Shown here piece after piece: positions 40,111 through 44,630 of a DNA stretch of 44,630 nucleotides (position 1 is its first letter; each line of letters opens with the position of its first letter). The position numbers and the translations under genes were made by a program. Source of the stretch: Candidatus Calescibacteriota bacterium (GTDB lineage Bacteria; CAIJMQ01; JAADFP01); the NCBI GenBank assembly GCA_021162785.1, contig JAGGYA010000024.1, positions 1 through 44,630 of the forward strand, given 5' to 3'. The notes below the pieces were generated by a model that saw only the letters and a list, made by a program, of their open reading frames with translations, had not been told where the DNA came from and did no database searches.

Positions 40111-41148
40111 ATGTTTAAGCCAAAGTTTAATTATACCCATGACATTGTAAATAACCTGCTTGAAATCACCTCTGCCAGGGAAATAATTTTGAATGCTTAC
40201 CTTGTGCCGAAATGGGAGGTTTCTTTAAGAAAGGAAGCACTTATCAGGGCAACTCATGCCTCAACCGCAATAGAGGGTAACCCACTCACACTTGAAGAAG
40301 TAAGTAAACTTGCTCAAGGAAGAAAGGTAACCACCACAAGGAGAGCTAAACAGGAAGTTTTGAATTATCTCAATGTTCTGGAGCACATAGAGAAATATCA
40401 GGAAAAGGGGAAAATAGAGGAAAAACATATTTTAAATCTGCACAGAGATATTACAAAGGAGACGCTTGAAGATCCCGAATGGGAAGGAAAATACAGGAAA
40501 ATTCAGGTATATGTTGGAAACAGAATAACCGGAGAGGTGATATTTGTGCCACCGCCCCCGGAGAAGGTCCCCCCTTTAATGAAAAGTTTTCTGCAGTGGC
40601 TGAACTCACGGGAATCCTTTAAACTCCACCCTGTTCTCGTAGCAGGGATTTCACATTACGAATTTGTAAGAATTCATCCCTTTGTAGATGGAAACGGCAG
40701 AACTGCAAGGGCTCTTGCTACACTTATACTTTACATAAGAGGATTTGATATAAAGAGATTTTTTGCCCTTGATGATTACTATGATAGTGACAGAATCGCC
40801 TATTACAACGCCCTGAAATCTGTTGACCAGAATACCCTTGACCTCACGGGGTGGCTTGAATATTTCACGGAAGGTGTAAAGATTTCAATACTCCGGGTGA
40901 AAGAAAAGGTTTTACAACTTTCCATTGAAAAAGGAAGACAGAGGAAAAAAGGACAGATTGCGTTAACTGACAGGCAAATGGAGATAATAGAGTTTATCCA
41001 GAGAAATGGAAAGATAACAGCAGGTGATGTCGCGGATATGTTCAAAATTACACGACAGGCAGCCTTGAAGGAACTATCAAAACTTGTAAAACTTGAGGTG
41101 ATAGCACTTAAAGGAAAAGGAAGGGGTGCCCATTATGTGCTCGTATAG
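40111..41148 (+). CDS. Fic-family protein with N-terminal inhibitory motif and C-terminal winged helix
   Basis: The 345-aa protein has the Fic catalytic loop HPFVDGNGRTAR (189-200) and an N-terminal class II inhibitory helix STAIEGN (51-57, Glu55 likely blocks ATP). The Fic_N-type start and a wHTH end follow (MEIIEFIQRNGKITAGDVADMF, TRQAALKELSKLV). Fic enzymes usually transfer AMP to a target hydroxyl; HTH-carrying ones occur as self-regulated orphan genes. It stands alone among transposon debris with codon and base use that looks richer in G/C than its neighbours, so transfer is likely. Shine-Dalgarno AAGGGAGAAA. Confidence 0.93.
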   Translation: MFKPKFNYTHDIVNNLLEITSAREIILNAYLVPKWEVSLRKEALIRATHASTAIEGNPLTLEEVSKLAQGRKVTTTRRAKQEVLNYLNVLEHIEKYQEKGKIEEKHILNLHRDITKETLEDPEWEGKYRKIQVYVGNRITGEVIFVPPPPEKVPPLMKSFLQWLNSRESFKLHPVLVAGISHYEFVRIHPFVDGNGRTARALATLILYIRGFDIKRFFALDDYYDSDRIAYYNALKSVDQNTLDLTGWLEYFTEGVKISILRVKEKVLQLSIEKGRQRKKGQIALTDRQMEIIEFIQRNGKITAGDVADMFKITRQAALKELSKLVKLEVIALKGKGRGAHYVLV

Positions 41149-41184
41149 TGGTTGTCATTCTGGTTGTCATTCTGGTTGTCATTT
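41149..41184. repeat. Three tandem copies of a 12-bp unit after the fic stop
   Basis: TGGTTGTCATTC (41149-41160), TGGTTGTCATTC (41161-41172), TGGTTGTCATTT (41173-41184). The array starts at the base after the fic stop codon. The third copy differs only at its last base. The unit length is a multiple of three, which gives an unconvincing SGCH-repeat ORF in the track. Confidence 0.9.
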
Positions 41185-41187
41185 CTT

Positions 41188-41210
41188 ACTGGATCACCCA
41201 ATAATCCAGT
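41188..41210 (+). terminator. Hairpin downstream of fic, possible terminator without a T-run
   Basis: ACTGGAT (41188-41194), 9-nt loop, ATCCAGT (41204-41210): a perfect 7-bp stem just after the 12-bp repeats. Only a mixed TTTACTTTTG follows, so intrinsic termination would be weak. The remaining 220 bp up to the HIT gene hold no gene or structure I can support, apart from the possible inverted repeat noted under findings. Confidence 0.35.
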
Positions 41211-41430
41211 ATGGGTTTACTTTTGTTCACTCCAGCCCCTTCCGGTTTTGTATATATTCCCCAGAACATTATCCACCCCCACAACTGGGAGGTGTAAATC
41301 ATTTTGAATGCATGAGACTACATTTTGAAAAAATTTTTATCCTATTTCTCCTAAATCCCTTTTATTTCCCTGCTTCCGGGAATTACTTTTAAGGATTCTT
41401 AGCGGAAACTGTCAAAGTTGAGTTTTGAGA

Positions 41431-41913
41431 TTACAAATCTTCCAAACCTTCTTTTAATCTTCGGTAACTTTCTTCCAGTGCTTCTGGAATAACTTTTGTT
41501 TGCGAAAAGACTGGCAAGAAATTCGTATCCCCTTCCCAACGAGGAACTATATGGAGATGGAAATGCGTGATTAATCCTGCCCCTGCAGGCCTACCTATAT
41601 TTATCCCTATGTTAAAGCCATGGGGATTGTAAACCTTTGAAAGAAGTTTTAAGGATAACTCCATGAGCTCCCAGATTTCCTTCTTTTCTTCCTGGGTAAG
41701 TCTCAATAATTCTCCTTCATGTCGCAGAGGAGCAACCATCAAATGACCAGAATTGTAAGGGAATCTATTCAGAATGATAAAACTCCATTTACCTCTTTTA
41801 AGTATAAGGTTTTCTTCACCATCCACTTTTTTGAGGGCTTCGCATAAAAAACACTCCCTTGAATCCGCTTTCCTAACATATTCCCTTCTCCAGGGAGCCC
41901 AGAGAATTCTCAT
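41431..41913 (-). CDS. HIT-family nucleotide hydrolase/phosphorylase
   Basis: The 160-aa protein starts MRILWAPWRREYV, has a CFLCEAL segment, FIILNRFPYNSGHLMVAPLRH, and the histidine triad HFHLHIVPRW. The size and WAPWR start fit the group annotated Ap4A phosphorylase/HIT, which cleaves dinucleoside polyphosphates or nucleotide conjugates; the substrate is open. It overlaps the aroQ stop by ATGA. Confidence 0.92.
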   Translation of the reverse strand: MRILWAPWRREYVRKADSRECFLCEALKKVDGEENLILKRGKWSFIILNRFPYNSGHLMVAPLRHEGELLRLTQEEKKEIWELMELSLKLLSKVYNPHGFNIGINIGRPAGAGLITHFHLHIVPRWEGDTNFLPVFSQTKVIPEALEESYRRLKEGLEDL

Positions 41914-42353
41914 TTTTTCACCTCTTCAAGTATACGCACCAACCCTTCTAATGCTAATAGATAACTGTACTTTCCCAATCCTACAATTTTCCCTTTACAA
42001 ACTCCACTTATATAGGAAAAATGGCGAAATTCCTCTCTTGCATATATATTGGAAATATGAACTTCAATAGTGGGTTTACGGACTGCTGAGATAGCATCTC
42101 TTATAGCAATGGAGGTATGAGTATAGGCTCCTGGATTTATTATTATTCCATCTGCCCATTCTCTCGCACTTCCTATAACTTCCACTATTTTCCCTTCGTA
42201 ATTTGTCTGCACCACCTTCAAATTTACTCCAAGTTCATTTGCTCTTTTTTCTAAAAGATTATTGATATCCTCCAGCGTATCTTCCCCATAAATTTCTACC
42301 TCTCTTTCCCCAAGCAGATGAAGATTTGGGCCATGAATAACTAAAATATTCAT
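41910..42353 (-). CDS. aroQ: 3-dehydroquinate dehydratase, type II
   Basis: Third step of the shikimate pathway, forming dodecameric enzymes. The 147 aa have ILVIHGPNLHLLGERE and the catalytic Tyr in EIYG, INPGAYTHTSIAIRDA with the active His, and EVHISNIYAREEFRHFSYIS. It overlaps both neighbours by 4 nt. No other aro gene is in the window. Confidence 0.96.
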   Translation of the reverse strand: MNILVIHGPNLHLLGEREVEIYGEDTLEDINNLLEKRANELGVNLKVVQTNYEGKIVEVIGSAREWADGIIINPGAYTHTSIAIRDAISAVRKPTIEVHISNIYAREEFRHFSYISGVCKGKIVGLGKYSYLLALEGLVRILEEVKK

Positions 42354-43999
42354 CCTCCCCCTCCTTTTAAAGAGTTCTCTATTTTCTTCTTCTCTCCTTG
42401 AAGGCGTGGATGAGAAGGATAACAGTATAAAGCTTTATCTATAAACTCAAGCGCCTTTTTCACATCTCCCATAGAAAAGTATATCATAGCCAATTTCTCC
42501 CAGTAAAAGAACCGATAGGGATCGAGTTGAATTGCTTTTCTTATTTCTTCAATGGCTTTCTTTATTAATTTTTGATTTTTCTCCTTTTTGGCAAGTGTAA
42601 GATATAACTCGCCTTTATGAAAATGATAACTTACCCCTGTTACATCTTCTCCCCAGGGATAAAATTTAAGACTTTTATCTAACAAATCCATGGCTTCTTT
42701 TATTTCTCCTTTTTCAATCTTTATTTTGGCCTGGTCTGCGAAATTATAAGAATTCACGATTCTTAAATTCAAGGGAAGAAGAAAAAGGAAAAGAAAAACA
42801 AGGCATAAACTTGCCAACTTAAAATTTGCCATTTTTTCTTCTTCATCCCCCACTCCAAGCAAAGCGAATAGAGGAATAACAATACCTGGAACATAGAGAT
42901 CAAAATCTACCCAGGAATGAAAAAGAAAAGCAAGATAACCCCCCAGTATCCCTTCTATTAAAGGGTCGTTTCTTTTTTGTAAAAGCTTAAGGAGAAAAGA
43001 AAGCAGAAAAAGGTAAAAGAGAAAACTACCCACAAAGCCGGTTTCGGTTAGAATTTGAAGATAATTATTATGTGCCATTCGTGTCTCTTCTCTTCCCGGG
43101 ACTTTAAATCTGGTAAAAACCCTCCCATAGGTTCCCAAACCAAATCCTGTAAGGGGTTTTTCTCTTATCATTCTGATACCTGCCTTCCAATAAGAAACTC
43201 TCACCCCGAAAGACTGCTGGGCAAGTTTGCGAACGGTTGGAGAGGAAACCAAAACGATTACCAATACTATAATACCTCCTAAAGCCCATGCTTTCCTTCT
43301 TCTGGGTAATTTAAGAAATCCAAGAGTGCTTAAAGAAAGAACCAAGGCAATGATCCCTCCCTTTGATTTGGTAAGGAAAAGTGTAAAGAGCAAAAGAGTA
43401 GCGATAAACAAAAGAAGAGCCTTCCATCTCTTCCTCCACTTGAAAGAGTAGAAAAGGGAAAGGGGAATAAAAATAATTAAGTATCCAGCAAAGGCGTTTG
43501 GATAGACGAATGTGGAAAAGGCCCGTTGGGTTTGTAAACGGGTGAGGAAATCTGGAGAGAGTTTAGAGACATCCATAAAAGTATATACATACTCTCTTGT
43601 CTTCTCCAACCCCCAGAAATACTGGTAAATTCCATTAATACTAACAATTACGGAAGCGGTGAGTATTGTCCAGATGAGTATTTCCTTTTCCTTTTTCTTC
43701 AGTCTCTTTACCAGGTAAATCACATAAAAATTGGTTAGGAAGAGAGAAAAGACAGAAAGCGTGGAATGACGATTTACTGACCAAATGAGGCTTGCAAAAC
43801 ACCAAAGAAGAAGTAATAACCATAACCTTTCTTCTCTTCCCAATCTTTTCAATCTCCATTTCTCATAGAGGATTACCACACCCAGAAGAGAAAAGAAAAT
43901 TAAATATAGAAAATTAGTGGAAGGATAAACCACGCCGGAGATTAAAGGACGCAACCAAAGTATGAAAAATAAAATTATGAGATAAAGATTATGAACCAA
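42350..43999 (-). CDS. O-antigen ligase/polymerase-like membrane protein with C-terminal TPRs
   Basis: About 549 aa with roughly ten or more TM helices. The Wzy_C/WaaL signature loop is GFGLGTYGRVFTRFKVPGREETRMAHNNYLQILTETGFVG with the essential H and R residues. After the last helix TPR motifs follow (IEKGEIKEAMDLLDKSLKFYPW, KKAIEEIRKAIQLDPYRFFYWEKLAMIYF, KKALEFIDKALYCYPSHPRL). It ligates or polymerises sugar chains on the outer face of the inner membrane, or glycosylates pilins (PglL type). Start is TTG at 43999 with AGAAGG 4 nt upstream, the best choice seen. Confidence 0.85.
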   Translation of the reverse strand: MVHNLYLIILFFILWLRPLISGVVYPSTNFLYLIFFSLLGVVILYEKWRLKRLGREERLWLLLLLWCFASLIWSVNRHSTLSVFSLFLTNFYVIYLVKRLKKKEKEILIWTILTASVIVSINGIYQYFWGLEKTREYVYTFMDVSKLSPDFLTRLQTQRAFSTFVYPNAFAGYLIIFIPLSLFYSFKWRKRWKALLLFIATLLLFTLFLTKSKGGIIALVLSLSTLGFLKLPRRRKAWALGGIIVLVIVLVSSPTVRKLAQQSFGVRVSYWKAGIRMIREKPLTGFGLGTYGRVFTRFKVPGREETRMAHNNYLQILTETGFVGSFLFYLFLLSFLLKLLQKRNDPLIEGILGGYLAFLFHSWVDFDLYVPGIVIPLFALLGVGDEEEKMANFKLASLCLVFLFLFLLPLNLRIVNSYNFADQAKIKIEKGEIKEAMDLLDKSLKFYPWGEDVTGVSYHFHKGELYLTLAKKEKNQKLIKKAIEEIRKAIQLDPYRFFYWEKLAMIYFSMGDVKKALEFIDKALYCYPSHPRLQGEKKKIENSLKGGGG

Positions 44000-44000
44000 C

Positions 44001-44630
44001 TTACCTTCTCTGAAATCTTTTTTCTATTTCCTCCCAAGAAATTAACACAAAAACAGGTCTCCCATGTGGACAGGTAATAGCTTCTTTTTCCTCTCTCCAA
44101 GCCTGGATTAATCTTTCCATTTCCTGAGAAGATAATCTATCCCCAAATTTAACTGCACCTCTACAAGCAAGGATTTTTAAAACCTCTTCCATTAGCTCCT
44201 GGACCTCTAATTTTCTAAAAGAATCTTTTAACTTTCCTACTACTTCTGCAATCAGAAGAAGTGGATCCTGGTCTCCCAAAAGCTGAGGTAAGGAACGGAG
44301 AATGAAGGTGTGACGCCCAAATTTCTCCAGTTCAAATCCCAGCTCTTTAAGCATTGAACTGTGTTCTTCAATAATTTTCTCTTCCACGGGAGATAACTCT
44401 AAGGTTACTGGAAAAAGTAAATTTTTTTTCTCTACCCTTCTTTTGCTTATCCCATCCTTTAATTTCTCAAAAAGAATTCTTTCATGGAGAGCATGCTGGT
44501 CAATAATCAAAATTCCTTCCTCTATTTCGCGGATAAGATAGGCCTTTTTTACTTGAGTAAATTCATCCACTACATACTCTACTTTCTTTTCTGCAATTCT
44601 TTTGAAAGGAAAAGAGCTTTGAACAGGTGA
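44001..44630 (-). CDS. mutL: DNA mismatch repair protein MutL, C-terminal part (5' end outside window)
   Basis: The frame stays open to the window edge (20 codons before the GTG in the ORF track), so this is the C-terminal part of a full gene. The dimerisation/endonuclease domain shows the metal motif IIDQHALHERILFE, LACRGAVKFGDRLSSQEM and the CPHGRPVFV tail. The DQHAx2Ex4E motif marks a nicking-type MutL, as in bacteria lacking MutH. Its stop directly precedes the ligase gene. Confidence 0.95.
   Translation of the reverse strand, partial: SPVQSSFPFKRIAEKKVEYVVDEFTQVKKAYLIREIEEGILIIDQHALHERILFEKLKDGISKRRVEKKNLLFPVTLELSPVEEKIIEEHSSMLKELGFELEKFGRHTFILRSLPQLLGDQDPLLLIAEVVGKLKDSFRKLEVQELMEEVLKILACRGAVKFGDRLSSQEMERLIQAWREEKEAITCPHGRPVFVLISWEEIEKRFQRR

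Noticed and set aside
41126-41392. 88-aa ORF with SGCH repeats after fic
   Set aside because: It starts inside fic in another frame, its N-terminal part is only the 12-bp repeat translated, and it has no Shine-Dalgarno or recognisable composition.
1-44630. CRISPR arrays, tRNA and rRNA genes
   Set aside because: No regularly spaced repeats beyond the 12-bp triplicate and no tRNA-like T-loop/acceptor pattern were found by eye; a tRNAscan or Infernal run would settle this.

Overview
The window is bacterial chromosome: it has bacterial-type ribosomal proteins (bS21, bL20, bL35, uS15), IF3, RuvABC, LepA, signal peptidase I, MutL and type II 3-dehydroquinase. It is AT-rich by eye, lysine- and glutamate-rich and very compact. 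Many neighbouring genes share a 4-nt ATGA/GTGA start-stop overlap. Several gene versions are common in archaea, thermophiles or uncultured phyla: archaeal-type phosphoglycerate mutase, zinc-ribbon nicotinate phosphoribosyltransferase, THEP1 NTPase, mtnA, DUF3786 and UPF0280. An uncultured, probably anaerobic and possibly thermophilic lineage is likely. An Omnitrophota/Ratteibacteria- or Aerophobetes-like origin is only a guess and needs a marker-gene tree.

Layout. (1) 1-246: tail of a DUF3782/PD-(D/E)XK protein, convergent with the next block. (2) 9928-279, minus strand: EF-G-like GTPase, yebC, ruvC-ruvA-ruvB, a small Cse60-like protein, metG, pyrF, rpsO, infC, rpmI, rplT, pheS. This is one packed recombination-repair and translation block; pheT is not next to pheS. 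(3) 14549-9975, minus: a peptidoglycan-binding lipoprotein with a good sigma70-type promoter, a GYF/zinc-ribbon membrane protein, a two-domain NDK, ddl and a TIM-barrel protein. (4) 25202-14601, minus: homocysteine S-methyltransferase, ruvX, lepA, lepB, a CHASE2-GAF-HD-GYP protein, a tandem PurS-like protein, purM, a THEP1 NTPase, a 37-codon basic ORF missed by the ORF track, a degenerate TIM barrel, DUF3786 and dgt. (5) 25366-29871: mtnA (+), pgpA and rimO (-), then a HAMP membrane protein and a pseudopilin/FecR/Ig-like fusion (+). (6) 33240-29925, minus: nicotinate phosphoribosyltransferase, UPF0280, rpsU, apgM. (7) 33300-39675, plus: two related GT4 enzymes, a GpgS/GT81-like transferase, a sugar nucleotidyltransferase, a third GT4 and a Ser/Thr kinase with a DFD motif. 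(8) 39676-41430: a broken transposase remnant, a Fic protein, a 12-bp tandem repeat and a hairpin; this is the only clearly mobile-looking stretch. (9) 44630-41431, minus: end of mutL, an O-antigen-ligase-like protein with TPRs, aroQ, and a HIT hydrolase.

Most genes are housekeeping. The best candidates for something new are the pilin-FecR-Ig protein with its HAMP partner, the glycosyltransferase/kinase cluster, the tandem PurS-like protein beside purM, the hidden basic mini-protein, and a set of promoters whose -10 box lies only 6-9 nt before an ATG, which suggests leaderless mRNAs. All functional calls come from reading motifs by eye; no database search was run.
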